From Locusta migratoria (lineage: Eukaryota; Arthropoda; Insecta; Orthoptera; Acrididae), in assembly GCA_026315105.1 (NCBI GenBank), contig CM048750.1, positions 261,383,151 through 261,447,150 on the forward strand: a DNA stretch of 64,000 nucleotides. Reading direction: 5' to 3'. The notes under the pieces were generated by a model, which was not told the origin of the DNA, made no database searches, and saw only the letters and a list, made by a program, of their open reading frames with translations. Of the stretch, positions 1 through 10,548 are shown piece after piece. The position numbers and the translations under genes are program-made. Every line of letters starts with the position of its first letter. The first letter of the stretch is position 1.

Positions 1-560
1 ATGCTTGGAATGACATGGTGTTGTATTAGAACCAGTAAAAAACAAAATTCAAAACATATCCGACAGATGCCGCTTCTTCTTATCAGAAAAGCAATAATTA
101 GCATAACAAATTAAGACAAAGCAAAGATGATGTTCTTATAGGAAATGCTTAATATGTTCACCATCATTCCTCGACAGTAGCTGCAGTCGAGGAATAATGT
201 TGTGAACAGCACTGTAGAGCAAGTCCGGAGTTATGGTGAGGCACTATCAGTTCCGATCGGAAGATTCCCTTGAATGCCAGTCCTGTTGAAACAACTGTAA
301 TCACCACCGGTGCATACACTGTTACCGAAACATCCAACACCAGATGAATCGAGAGAAAAACTTATGACCTCAAAGGATTGTAGTAGTGAGAGCTTGTCGT
401 CTGCTGCGACTCTCATTAATGTTTTTACTCCGTCATTTTTATTAACTTATTTTTTTCTAATAAAACCCCATGTCGTTCCAAGCATGTGTCTCAATTTTTA
501 CCTTTCTATCTGTATTATTCCGTGATTGATTAAGTTTTCAAATTTATACTGACTTTTTGA
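1..560. other. AT-rich sequence, no recognised gene
   Basis: Short overlapping frames run on both strands (about 60-70 codons) but none resembles a known protein. The T-rich stretch near 430-525 looks like decayed transposon or UTR sequence. I see nothing I can name. Confidence 0.4.
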
Positions 561-571
561 TCACCCGGTAT

Positions 572-751
572 AAATATTAGAGTGAGCATGAATCTGTGTA
601 TTTAAGCGAAGAAAAATAGCGATTGTGCTGACTAAATCAAGAATTAAATCAGCTGTTTTTCAGCCGCCATATGGAATGGGCTAGGAAATCCGATTCAGGC
701 TGTAACAAGTAAGCACGGTAGCGAAAAATGGTACACGGAAATCGGGTTTCG

Positions 752-801
<50 letters not shown>

Positions 802-1009
802 TTTGTTAAGCTTATGGGACTTAACTGTGGGATCATCAGTCCCTAAACTTACAAACTACTTACGAACTAGGACGGCACAAATATCCGTGCCCGAGAGGGG
901 ATTCGAACCCCGACCGTAGTGGCCGTGCTGACCGTGACTGGAGCGCCTCAGTCACCTCGGCCACCGCGGCCGGCTTTTCGTCTTCAGGAAGATGTGTGTA
1001 AACATAGTG
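572..1009 (+). mobile_element. Right part of a TIR DNA element, split by a SINE
   Basis: Sequence at 572-755 and 985-1009 matches, with divergence, the right half of the element at 48868-50230, including the motif around 650-700 (TCAGCTGTTTTTCAGCCGCC) and the end GTAAACATAGTG. The match stops at 1009. The left end is not visible. The SINE at 756-975 sits inside it. Confidence 0.6.
756..975 (-). mobile_element. tRNA-derived SINE with a long homopolymer at its tail
   Basis: This is a copy of the window's main SINE. Read on the minus strand, the unit begins GCCGGCCGCGGTGGCCGAGG (pol III A-box-like TGGCCGAGG), has a B-box-like GGTTCGAATCC, then GGGCAYGGATATTTGTGCCGTC, a segment with GTAGTTTGTAAGTTTAGGG and a tail near AAGCTTAACAAACAT. 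The homopolymer of about 45 A at 756-799 lies where the SINE's 3' end should be, so on the element's own strand it is poly-T. A 9-bp duplication TTTCGTCTT (747-755 and 976-984) flanks the insertion. Confidence 0.9.
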
Positions 1010-1526
1010 TAAGAGGTGAAGAAGAAGACTGGGGACAGCTGTTTGTGGAGATCATGTGAAACAATGTACTGGTATGTACTATGACCACCGAGTCGTCTGC
1101 ATTGAGAAGAAAGCCGAAGCCATTAGTATGCACGCAGGCAGGCTCGTATGTCGTGTGCTCGCAAAGCGCCGTGCCCAAAGAGGAAGCGGACTTCCTCCAC
1201 GACTTCTTGTCGACAGGCGGAACCCGCGCTCCCATTGTCACTGGCGACCTAGACCTCGAGACGTAATGAAGGCCGCCACAACTGGGCCGCACGTTCACAC
1301 GACGGCTCCGTCTGTTCCTGACTCTTTGATTACATACGGCTTGTTAGTAGCGTCGGCCATACCTGGGAGAGAGAGTACTTTCCACTTCGCATAGGAACGT
1401 GGCTTTCAACTGCCAATAGCACTGACCATATCCAGTGGCGGTTCGTGATATTGTTGCAGTGTTCTACAACTCCCAACTAAAACACACCTATGTCCCCTTT
1501 TTTTCACATATTTTTTCGTTTAGCAC
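1010..1526 (+). other. Moderately GC-rich stretch without recognised repeat; short frames only
   Basis: A 61-codon frame (1081-1266) and a 112-codon frame (1056-1394) overlap here with a 104-codon minus-strand frame. The base composition is richer in G and C than its surroundings. I do not recognise any domain. It could be single-copy DNA or an old repeat; the sequence alone does not decide. Confidence 0.3.
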
Positions 1527-2108
1527 CATGAAAGCAGTGTTGTCAAGTTAGTGGTTTTCCCACTTAATCTGGTGGTTCTGTGTACCTGTCTAGTGGGAAA
1601 AATTTGCATCTAGTGCAGAGCTTTCCAAACCGGGTGTCGCGACACCCTGGGGTGTCGCGTAGTAGTATCAAGGGTGTCGCGAGACTAACAAATTTAGACT
1701 CTAAACAAAAAAACTTGGCATAAAATAACACAAAATACCCTTCATACTACCCTGAAGACTCGCCTGCAGCGAAACAGCCTTCTCTTCATTCAGTGCACCA
1801 CAGATTACGTATTAAAGGAATGATCGGTGCACATTAATTGCGTGCTCAGCCGCTAGGCGGCAGCTCTGCTTAAGCAGCAGTAGACACACAGGATTCGTTC
1901 AAGCAGCTGCTAGTCGCCAGATTCCAGCAAACTGCGCATGCGCAGAGCTGCAGCTGATACTCGATAACAGCTCTTCCCATGCGCAGTTTACTGGAACTGT
2001 CAGCTGCTTGAACGAACCTTCACTGTAGTTTGTTTTCCTTCTCAAAAAGCTGCATCTCAGCGTTTTTTAATCGATTTATCAAAGCCACGTCACCCTCGGT
2101 AGCGTTTC

Positions 2109-2312
2109 AAATCAAATATTCAAATGTTTGTAGAGCTTATGGGACTTAACTATGGGGTCATCAGTCCCTAAACTTACAACGACTTATAAACTAACTAAAA
2201 CTAAGGACGGCACATATATCCATCCCCGAGGGGGGATTCGAACCCCCGACCGTAGTGGCCTTGCAGACCGCGACTGGAGCGCCTCAGTCCCCTCTGCCAC
2301 ACCGCGGCCGGC
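2109..2312 (-). mobile_element. tRNA-derived SINE
   Basis: Full-length copy with an 11-bp target-site duplication GGTAGCGTTTC (2098-2108, 2313-2323). The B box reads GGTTCGAATCC on the minus strand. It has a small duplication in its body (AACTAACTAAAACTAAGG). Confidence 0.95.
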
Positions 2313-2750
2313 GGTAGCGTTTCTTACAATTAAATGTCAATCAATGACACAGTGGCTGTAAAAGCTGTCACAGATTGTACAGGCAGTCACAATTGTCCAC
2401 TGACTAAAGCTACTCATAAGCGATGTTTAGTATGGCGTATGGCCGGGTGTTTAATGGAGAGTAATATTTTAAATCCAGTGATCGTTGGCTCGAACCATGG
2501 TATGCGTTAATATTTTTTTCTCTCAGTTTCCTGTATGTAACAGATTTTGTGACCGGAAAAGACATTCATATTCTTACTTGTCACAAATATGTATCCATTA
2601 TTTCCGAATATGTCGAGACTTCCGAGGTCGTGGTGAAGCAAGAACCTAACAGTTGTTTTTGTGGTCTTCAGTCCGGAGACTGGTTTGATGCAGCTCTCCA
2701 CAATACCCTATCCTGAGCAAGACTCTTCATCTCCACATAAGAACGGCAAC

Positions 2751-3437
2751 CTACATCTGTCTGAATCTGCTTACTGTATCCATCTCTTCGTCTTCCTCTG
2801 CGGTTTTTACCTCACACACTTCCTCCACGGCTAAATTCACAATTCCTTGATGTCTAAGAATGTGTCCTACCAATCTATCCCTTCTTTTAGTCAAGGTATG
2901 CCAGAAATTTCTTTTCTCCCCAATTCTCTTCAGTACCTCCTCATTAGTTACGCGATCCACCCACCTAATCTTCAGCATTCGTCTGTAGCACCATATTTCA
3001 AAAGCCTCAATCCTCTTCCTGTCCGCACTGTTTATCGTCCATGTTTCACTCCCATATAAGGCAACACTCCATACAAATGCCTTCAGAAAGGACTTCCTTA
3101 AGATTAAATCAATATTCGATGTTAATAAATTTCTCTTTTTCAAGAACTCTTTTCTACCCATTGCCATTCTGCATTTTATATCCTCTGTACTGCGACCATC
3201 GTTTGTTATTTTACTGCCCAAGTAACAAAACTCATCTACCTCCTTTATTGCTTCGTTACGTAATCTAATTCCTTCAGCATCACCTAATTTTCTTAGACTG
3301 CACTCCATTACCCTAGTTTTGCTCTTGTTAATGTTCATCTTACATGCACCTTTCAGCACACTGTACATTCCGTTCAATTGCTCTTCCAGGTCCTTTGCTG
3401 TCTCTGACAGAATTACTATGTCGTCGGCAAAACGCAA
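2751..3437 (-). pseudogene. RTE reverse transcriptase, C-terminal half
   Basis: This 228-codon open stretch begins at the FADD box (FADDIVILSE near the start), followed by the thumb and connection region. It contains YLGSKITNDGRSTEDI and a WCYRRMLKIRWVDRVTNEEV motif characteristic of RTE/BovB-group elements. It is cut off from the upstream palm domain by a frame break between about 3440 and 3705, where the conserved segment after LAFVD is shifted. It is a dead copy of a reverse transcriptase that would have copied LINE RNA at the target site. Confidence 0.85.
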
Positions 3438-3705
3438 TGTTTTTAATTCTTCCCCCTGAACTTTAATTCCTTCACCAAATTACTCCTTGCTTTCCTTTAT
3501 AGCTTGCGCAATGTACAAATTGAATAACATTGGAGAAAAGCTACAACCCTGTCTTACTCCCTTTCCAACCACTGCATCCCTTTCATGCCCTTTAACTCTG
3601 ACAACTGCTGTCTGGTTTTTGTACAAGTTGTAAATAACCTAACGCTTCCTATATTTTACTCCTGCTTGCTTCAGAACTTGAAAGAGTTTATTCCAATCAA
3701 CATTG

Positions 3706-4266
3706 TCAAAAGCCATCTACAAAAGCTAGAAATGTAGGTTTGCCTTTCCTTAATCTATCTTCTAGGATAAGCCGTAAAGTGAGTATTGCCTCCCGTGTTC
3801 CTATATTTCTCCTGAATCCAAACTGATCTCCCCCGAGGTCGGCTTGTACCAGCTTTTCCATCCTCCTGTAAATAATTCGTGTTAATATTTTGCAACCACG
3901 ACTTATTAAACTGAGGGTTCTGTAGTTTTCACACCTGACTGCACCTGCTTTCTTTGAAATGGGGATTATAACATTTTTCTCAAAGTCTGAGGGTACTTCT
4001 CTTGTCTCATACATCTTACACACCAGGTGAAACAATTTTGTCATGGCTGGTTCTCCCAGTGACTTCAGTAGCTGTGAGGGAATATCATCTACTCCAGGGG
4101 CCTTGTTTCGACTTAGGTCTTTCAGTGCTCTGTCAAATTCATCTCTCAGTATAGAATCTCCTATTTTATCCTCATCTACTTCTTCTCCCCTTTCTACAAT
4201 ATTGCCGCTAAGTTCATTTCCTTCATAGAGCCTTTCTATATACTCTTTCCACCTTTCAGCTTTCAC
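3706..4266 (-). pseudogene. RTE reverse transcriptase, palm/fingers part
   Basis: This 186-codon frame carries the fingers/palm motifs NKAPGVDDIPSQLLK, ENYRTLSLIS and GFRRNIGTREAI, and ends at LAFVDGF, one residue past the first catalytic Asp (FVD). The reading frame is lost right there. Between 4270 and 4610 no long frame remains, so the linker between endonuclease and RT is also damaged. Confidence 0.85.
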
Positions 4267-4611
4267 TTATTTGCTGAGAACTGATTTTCCATCAGAGTCC
4301 TTGATATTCATGGAGCTGTTTTTCTTATCTCCAAATGTTTATTTTATTTTCCTGTAGGCTGTATCTATTTTTCCTCTATTTATACATTCTTCTAGATCCT
4401 TGCATTTACCTTCTAGCCACTCCTGCTTAGCCATTTTGCACTTCCTGTGAATCTCATTTCTTAGTCGTCTGTACTCCATTTTGCCTGTTTCATTTACTGC
4501 ATTTTTATATTTTCTCCTTTCAGCGATTAAATTTAGTATCTCCTGTGATATCCAAGGATTTGTGTAGGTCTTGCCTTTCTAACTATTTTGTCTTCTGCTG
4601 CCTTCACTATT

Positions 4612-5289
4612 TCATCTCTCAATTTTACCCATTCCTCCTCTACTGTTTTTTTTTTTTTCTCCCTTTTCTGTCAATTGTTGCCTAAAGCTCCCTCTGAAAT
4701 TCTTAAGAACTTCAGGTTCCTTCAATTTATCCAGGTCCCATCTCCTTATTTTCCTACCTTTTCGTAGTTTCTTCAGTTTCAGCCTACAGTTCATAACCAA
4801 CAAGTTATGGTCAGAGTCTATATCTGCCCCTGGGTATGTCTTACAGCTTAAAACTTGGTTCCGAAATCTATGTCTTACCATTACAAAATCTATGTGGTAT
4901 CTCCTTGTGTCTACTGGTCTCTTCCACGTATACAACCTTCTTTTGTGATTCTTAAACCAGGAGTTTGTTATAACTAAATTATGTTCCGTGCAAAATTCTA
5001 CCAGGCGGCTTCCTCTTTCATTCCTTTTGCCCAGACCATATTCACCTACTATTTTCCCTTCCTTTCCTTGTCCTACTACCGAATTCCAGTCTCCCATAAC
5101 AATTACGTTTTCATCTCCCTTAACTGTCTGAATAATTTCCTTTAGCTCCACATATATTTCTTCGATCTCCTCATCATCGGCAGAGCTAGTTGGCATATAA
5201 ACCTGTACTACAGTTATCGGTGTTGGCTTTGTGTGCATCTTGACTACGATAATGCGATCACTGTGTTGCTCATAGTAGTTTACCCGCAT
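4612..5289 (-). pseudogene. RTE apurinic-type endonuclease domain, partial
   Basis: This 225-codon frame matches the exonuclease-endonuclease-phosphatase fold: VVQVYMPTSS, VIVMGDWNSVVG (Asp/Asn pair) and DSDHNLLV near the end (catalytic His). In this family the domain nicks target DNA to prime reverse transcription. The N-terminal strand with the first catalytic residues is missing because the element is truncated at about 5298. Confidence 0.85.
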
Positions 5290-5384
5290 TCCTCTTTTCT
5301 AACAGTATAAATTAAATAATAATTCATCACTTGTCATAAATACATCCTCTTTAATGTGATAATATTGCACTGAAAGGGAACAGC

Positions 5385-5650
5385 CACTGTGCTGTCTAAA
5401 TCAGAAATCAGAGCAGCTAATTTCCAGATGCCGTTTTCAATCGATCCAGAAAAACCGAATCTGGCCCTGAGATGTACACATGACAGCGAAAAACTGTTTC
5501 CGAAATTCAGTTTTCGTGTTTCGGAAGTTGGGTCGCATGTAGTAGAGCAAGTATTACTGTGTGCGTTAGGCATTGTTGTCTGCGGTGTTATTCTGTTGTA
5601 CATCTCCGTAGTTCCTAATGTTTCCTTTTCTTGCGATAAGTGTACGTAAT
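5385..5650 (+). repeat. Diverged copy of the 48868-50230 repeat family
   Basis: The motifs AAATCAG, CAGCTAATTTCCAGATGCC and CGAAAAACTGTTTCCGAAAT follow the same order as at 572-1009 and 50080-50230. It lies within the inner hAT-like element, to the right of the LINE. No clean termini are visible. Confidence 0.5.
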
Positions 5651-6509
5651 TGCTGCAGTCAGGATCAACATTAAACATGTCAATGCGTACGAGGATTTCA
5701 GTTTCGTTTACAAACTACATTTAAGCGATACTTTATTTCCGTCCCCCGTCCCCCCCCCCCCCCCCCGCCCCACTAGAACCATCTAAATTCTACCATATGT
5801 ATTTATATTAGTGAAAGGGTGTGTAAGCTATAAATGTCTGTCGCCATGAAGGAACGTTTGGAAAGAACTGATCTAGTGGAAATTATGGTGGATTTTAAAA
5901 ATATTTCGGTGGTTTTATAGAAAAAGTATTTTTAGAAACACTTGATGAAGGCAGCATTCAGTAACAGCACTATTTAATTTTCTAACGTCTTGTAGCTCCT
6001 GTATTTATACCATCTAAACATTTATAATATACGTTATTATGTCTTTGTTCCCTATTTTTGTGCGCCCATATAGATACGCGCGCTGTTTTATTTAATCGTG
6101 TCAGAAACAAACATTATGACTTACAAAATATAAAACAGGACAAGAAAATACAGACAGAAATATTCCAAAAATAGTACTAATAAATTTGCATCTGCATGCA
6201 TACTTCAAATCATGTGGACACTTTTATGGGGCAATTTTAGATAAATCTACCATTCCAATGTAAATAAGGGACACCTGACACGAGACCAGCCTCCAACGAT
6301 AATATTACATCTACCGTTATTGTAATTAATGTAAAAGCTCCGTGATCCTGAATACCAATGCTTAGGTTTCATGATAACACTTTAATAATGCATGCTTACA
6401 CTGGCAATCTCATACATTTTTTAAAATGAATGTTACATAGAAACAACGTAACAGAAATTGTTCGAAAATATAAAAAGGAAATAAAATTTTGACGTGCAAC
6501 TTCTCATTT

Positions 6510-6514
6510 TTGAA

Positions 6515-6580
<66 letters not shown>
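6510..6580. repeat. (A)n(TA)n microsatellite
   Basis: About 20 A followed by about 24 TA repeats. Confidence 0.95.
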
Positions 6581-6582
<2 letters not shown>

Positions 6583-6909
6583 TTTGAACACACGCGATAA
6601 ATTTGTCTCATATTTTTGATTACTCAACATACTCAGTACTTCAAATAATTATAATATAGTGGTTTTGTTAAACACACTAGTAAAATATAGGGGTTTCTGG
6701 TGGTTTTTAATAAGCTTTTTAGTGGGAAATCCCATTTCACTGTTGGCAACACTGCATGAAATATGTTATAATCAACTATATGCATATAGGATGGTAAATT
6801 GGATTTGCAAAAATTGAATTTTGTAATCGCCATACATCAGCAGCCGAGGTAAAGAATTTTCTCCCTTGTAAACTTCTCATATAAAAATGTAAGACTGAAA
6901 CTTGGGAGC

Positions 6910-7111
6910 GGTCGCGGTGGCCGAGGGAGCTGAGGTGCGTCAGTCACGGGCTGCACGGCCACTACGGTCGGGGGTTTGAATCCCCCCTCGAGCATGGATA
7001 TTTCTGCCGTCCTTAGTGTTAGCTAGTTCATAAGTAGTTTGTAATTTTAGGAACTGATGACCCCATAGTTAAGTCCCATAAGCTATACAACATTTGAACA
7101 TTGATTTTTTT
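6910..7111 (+). mobile_element. tRNA-derived SINE
   Basis: Plus-strand copy with the head diverged to GGTCGCGGTGGCCGAGG. The B box has mutated to GGTTTGAATCC. The tail ends ACATTTGAACATTG followed by a T run. The 11-bp duplication AACTTGGGAGC lies at 6899-6909 and 7112-7122. Confidence 0.95.
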
Positions 7112-7124
7112 AACTTGGGAGCTA

Positions 7125-7327
7125 CAATCAGCTTTACGTACAACCAAACGCCACTGGACATAAACAGATTGAGACAGGACTGGACAATCGCTATTAGCTG
7201 TTGAACTCGAAGGTTCCCGACACTCGGAAGCTCTCGCTACAGCATCGATCTTGCTCCAATAATCGCGTGCCATTTGACTCGAATGGAGCGAACGCAAGGT
7301 ATCATGCAAGAAGCTAAGAACCGCCAC
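7125..7327 (-). other. Unrecognised minus-strand frame
   Basis: A methionine-initiated frame (start at 7327) stays open for about 67 codons before entering the SINE. Its composition is balanced and it contains MARDYWSKIDAVARASE. I recognise no family, and without a second exon or splice context it may be chance. Confidence 0.2.
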
Positions 7328-7419
7328 AGAAAGCTATTGAGCGCATTAGAAATTTATAACGTTGTAAAGACAGGAGAAAGTAGCATGAAAATTCTTTCAT
7401 CTTACTAATTCTTGTAGTT

Positions 7420-8000
7420 AGTGCTACAACCTTTAACAATAAACAACGTTGAATAGTCCTATAGCATTAACGTAGATGAACTGTGAACTACAGTTAGCTT
7501 ACTGTCCTTTGAAATAGCTATCCCCCGTAACTATGCACCGCTGAGTTCTGCGATACTTGTCCTGGAAACTTCGCACGAAGTCTTCCTTTGAGATAGTGTT
7601 TCTCGTCACTTTTAGTTGGATGTCAGGAATATCGTGAAATCTGTTTCCTTCCAAACCGAGTTTGAGTCGAGGGAATAGGAAGAATTCTGGAGAATTGAGA
7701 TCCGTCGACTATGTTCAAGTTGTATCACTCCTCTTTTTTGCCAAGAACTGTTTGATGATATTGGCTGTGTTCGGGCTAGCATTATCGTGCAACTTCAACA
7801 TAGAACGTAACGTTTCGAGGCTTTTGAACAGCATTCCAAAGAAAGACTTCGTGCAAAATTTCCATAACACCGCAAAGCTCTGCGGTGCAGAGTTATGGGA
7901 GGTGACTATTTCGAAGGTCAGTGTGGTAAATGTAGTTGATCATCTACGTTAATGTTGAAGGACTATTCACCGAACTTTATTGGCTGAGGTTGTAGTTGTT
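7420..8000. pseudogene. Mariner-type transposase 3' relic in inverted duplication
   Basis: On the minus strand, 7790-7430 reads LKLHDNASPNTANIIKQFL, then FFLFPRLKL, matching the HDNARPHTA and FFLFPKLK signatures of Tc1/mariner DDD/E transposases. On the plus strand, 7800-8000 repeats the distal part (AAAGAAGACTTCGTGCA-like, CTCTGCGGTGCAGAG, ATCATCTACGTTAATG) in the opposite direction, forming an imperfect inverted duplication. Stops interrupt both. Related pieces lie at 29860-30220 and 32230-32370. Confidence 0.7.
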
Positions 8001-8075
8001 CAGTCCGTGCTACGCAACGAGAGCTAAAGAAGGGCAGCGCGGAATGGCTGTTTCCGCCGGACGTTCCAGTCCTCC

Positions 8076-8254
8076 ATATGTTTGTATAGTCTATGGGACT
8101 TAACTACGGGGTCATCAGTCCCTAAACTTACAAACTACTTACGAACTAGGACGGCACAAATATCCATGCCCGAGGGGGGATTCGAACCCCCGACCGTAGT
8201 GGCCGTGCAGACCGTGACTGGAGCGCCTCAGTCTCCTCGGCCACCGCGGCCGGC
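8076..8254 (-). mobile_element. tRNA-derived SINE
   Basis: Near-consensus copy with the B box intact. An 11-bp duplication TCCAGTCCTCC flanks it (8065-8075, 8255-8265). The target was itself old SINE-like DNA (CCTCGGGCATGG at 8263-8274). Confidence 0.95.
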
Positions 8255-8317
8255 TCCAGTCCTCCCTCGGGCATGGTTAACTATGTAGTCCTTAGTGATA
8301 TGTTCAAATGTTTGTAA

Positions 8318-9764
8318 AGCCCTTTCTATACGAGACGTGCAACACGCACAGAAAGGTCGTTGTCAGCTGCAGCGCCCCTTGCGATACACCGTCGAACTAC
8401 AAAGAAGCGTTCAAACGGTACGCATTTGTTAAGTCGTTTGCTTCACGCGTCTACTTCGTTTGTTGTCAACTTACAGCAAATGAATCGCCGCGTTAACATC
8501 ACTTTTCGAAACTGTATGATATGTTGTGATGATTAAAACAGTTATTTGTGTTTTAGACTGTCACTATGAAACTATATTTAACTGTTTTCTTGCAGTTCAT
8601 GCGTAACTACGTCGCTCACAAGTGTTAACGTCCTCATTATAAAATGCGATTGCATACTTCCAGCCCCTGCGGTTTGATGCGCCTATTTATACGATGAACA
8701 AGCTCAGGTGTCTATACATAGACCTTTCACTTTGATTGAGCTTCAAATAATGCTCACCAAAAACAAATTTTTCATCAGTTAACTACAGCATGTTTCAGGA
8801 AAAATAGCAAATATTTTAGAAGATGGTAATAAAGAAATTTGCAGTTAAACTTTCATATAACGTGTGTCCAGTTTTTATTGGGTACAGAGAAACAGCTCTC
8901 AGTGTGTACAACAAACCGATTTGGATATTTTGAATGATTCTTTCCTCGGTTCTTGGTACATCACCATATTGACTTTTATTTAAATAACCGGTTTTCGACG
9001 TAGTTTAAAGTCGCAATATGTCCTAGTAATCCGAAAATCGGATAACTAACTGGAAATGAAGGTGTAGAACATACACAAAATACTACTTTTAAGTAAGTAT
9101 GATGTTGTACTACCAAGAAACGACGGATAAATCAGTGAAAATTTCTTGATTTACATTTGCCCTACGTTTGGATTTCATATTAACAGCTATATCTATGTAT
9201 TCAACAAAAATTGTACACAGGTTATATTAAATTTTTAATGCAATTCCTCTATAGTATCACCTCCTAAAAAACGACTGATCCGAAAAACTACGTTCCTGTG
9301 AGCAGGAGGCAAATATACATTCTCAAACAAATTACCGACTTGGCTTCGTTTGTCAGCTGGGTTTCCCATTAGGTCATCTGCGCATGCGCGAAGCGCTTCC
9401 ATACGCGTGAGAATAGGATCGCCGGCCGCGGTGGCCGAGGGGACTGAGGCGCTCCAGTCACGGTCTGCAAGGCCACTACGGTCGGGGGTTCGAATCCCCC
9501 CTCGAGCATGGATATTTGTGCCGTCCTTAGTATTAGCTAGTTCATAAGTAGTTTGTAAGTTTAGGGACTGATGAGCCCGTAGTTCAGTCCCATAAGCTGT
9601 TCAAACATTTGAACATTTTTAGAATAGGATCCACCATATTCCGTCTACTAGCGATCGTGTGCGTGCATCTTGTGCAAGTGGACGCGTCTACACTGTACCC
9701 GGCGGGCGTGACCGGTGCATCATGGGTAATCTCGTAAGCTCTCACTTCCCGTGTAGAAAGGGCT
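8318..9764. mobile_element. PIF/Harbinger-like non-autonomous element
   Basis: The terminal inverted repeats are AGCCCTTTCTATACGAGACG and, from the right end, AGCCCTTTCTACACGGGAAG (19/22 over 22 bp). They are flanked by a 3-bp TAA duplication (8315-8317, 9765-9767). TIR style and TSD length fit PIF/Harbinger. No transposase frame was seen in the 1.4 kb, which also hosts the SINE at 9421-9620. Confidence 0.75.
9421..9620 (+). mobile_element. tRNA-derived SINE
   Basis: Near-consensus, beginning GCCGGCCGCGGTGGCCGAGG and ending ACATTTGAACATTTTT. An 11-bp duplication AGAATAGGATC lies at 9410-9420 and 9621-9631. Confidence 0.95.
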
Positions 9765-10139
9765 TAAAGCTATGGGACAAACGTAACTAACTTACGCTAA
9801 GGAACAACACACACCCCCACGCCCGATGGAGGATCGAACCTACGCGCGCTCCACATTAAGGTATATATACCACCTTCTACCTGCGCCTTCGTTCGCTCTG
9901 ATGTCATTGTGTACGTGTAGAAAATTGAAAGTACAATAATTTGATAACTTTCTTGTTGAATCCTGACCTTGATTATTGGAGTAGTTGTAGGTAAGACATG
10001 TTCACTAAGCAACATTCAAATGTCATCGGTATGTGTTCAGCGATTTACTCACGAAAACCTAACACAAAGCGTTTCTGTTCGCCTTTAATAATATGATCTC
10101 AGTCTAACACAAGCAGTGGCGACAACTAGCTCACGTTTG

Positions 10140-10270
10140 TTGTATAGTACGACGCCTCCTCTCGACATGGTTTGCATCAAACATTTATGGGACGTTATCG
10201 TGAGCTCACTTCGGGCACAAAATCCTGCACCAACAATATCACGGCTCAGTATTGGTGGAGTCAAAATGTT
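10140..10270 (+). pseudogene. Possible Tc1/mariner transposase C-terminal scrap
   Basis: One plus-strand frame reads IKHLWDVIVSSL followed by NPAPTISRL, resembling the ENVWD plus NPxPxT segment near the catalytic Glu of Tc1-like transposases. It is too short to assign to a family. Confidence 0.4.
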
Positions 10271-10274
10271 CAAT

Positions 10275-10436
10275 ATTTGTAATCCTATTGGACACAAAAA
10301 TGCTAAGGTGATCAGTCCCTAGATTTACAAACTACTTACACTAAGGACAACACACACCTATGCCCGTAGGAGGACTCGAACCTCCAGCAAGAACGACCGA
10401 CCAGTCCGTAGAATGAGGCCATAGACCACGCGGCCA
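10275..10436 (-). mobile_element. SINE, Leu-head variant, diverged
   Basis: The B box reads GGTTCGAGTCC on the minus strand and the head ends GAATGGCCGCGTGG. The variable arm differs from the main GCCGGCCGCGG type, but the tail segment (GTAGTTTGTAAATCTAGGG) is shared. Confidence 0.8.
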
Positions 10437-10548
10437 TTCTTCTCTATGTAATCACGAAAATAAAATGTTGACACGATAAATCAGTCAAATGTTGAGCCCG
10501 TAAATTCTACTGAATAATTATAGTTATGAACGACTTAAATCAGAAATT

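Larger units (their letters stand above)
2654..5298 (-). mobile_element. RTE-type non-LTR retrotransposon, 5'-truncated
   Basis: Minus-strand LINE flanked by CTAACAGT (2646-2653, 5299-5306). Domains in order on the minus strand: an AP-like endonuclease (5289-4612) with MGDWN and the catalytic SDHN motif, then reverse transcriptase (4266-3706) with NKAPGVDDIP and GFRRN, then the FADD active site and the RTE-type C-terminal region with YLGSKIT, ALYGSETWT and RRDRLVGHILRH (3437-2751). The endonuclease lacks its N-terminal part, so the copy is 5'-truncated. Confidence 0.9.
1616..5870. mobile_element. Inner hAT-like element carrying a SINE and an RTE LINE
   Basis: The left end CAGAGCTTTCCAAACCGGG and the right end, inverted CAGTTCTTTCCAAACGTTC, share a 15-bp terminal repeat with two mismatches. 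A perfect 8-bp duplication ATCTAGTG flanks it (1608-1615, 5871-5878). The subterminal GGTGTCGCG repeats (1635-1685) are typical of hAT ends. No transposase frame of its own was recognised. The bulk of its length is the LINE at 2654-5298 and the SINE at 2109-2312. A C-run lies at 5745-5766. Confidence 0.85.
1535..6754. mobile_element. Outer hAT-like element, interrupted
   Basis: The terminal inverted repeats are CAGTGTTGTCAAGTTAGTGG at the left and, inverted, CAGTGTTGCCAACAGTGAAA at the right, each followed by TTTCCCACT. Flanking 8-mers are CATGAAAG (1527-1534) and CATGAAAT (6755-6762), a 7/8 target-site duplication of the hAT length. Without the inner insertion it would be about 960 bp, too short for a transposase, so it was probably non-autonomous. 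The right part (5879-6754) is AT-rich and carries a (TA)n run. Confidence 0.8.
8298..9855 (-). mobile_element. SINE (tRNA-Leu-like head type) split by a TIR element
   Basis: The tail TGTTCAAATGTTTGTAA (8301-8317) continues at 9765 as TAAAGCTATGGGAC and then a diverged SINE body to about 9855, with GGAGGATCGAACC as a degenerate B box. Removing 8318-9767 restores a continuous SINE tail. Confidence 0.8.

Noticed and set aside
1056..1394. Possible host exon in a GC-richer stretch
   Set aside because: Three overlapping frames compete, no family is recognised and no splice-site-bounded exon can be argued; kept only as an unassigned region.
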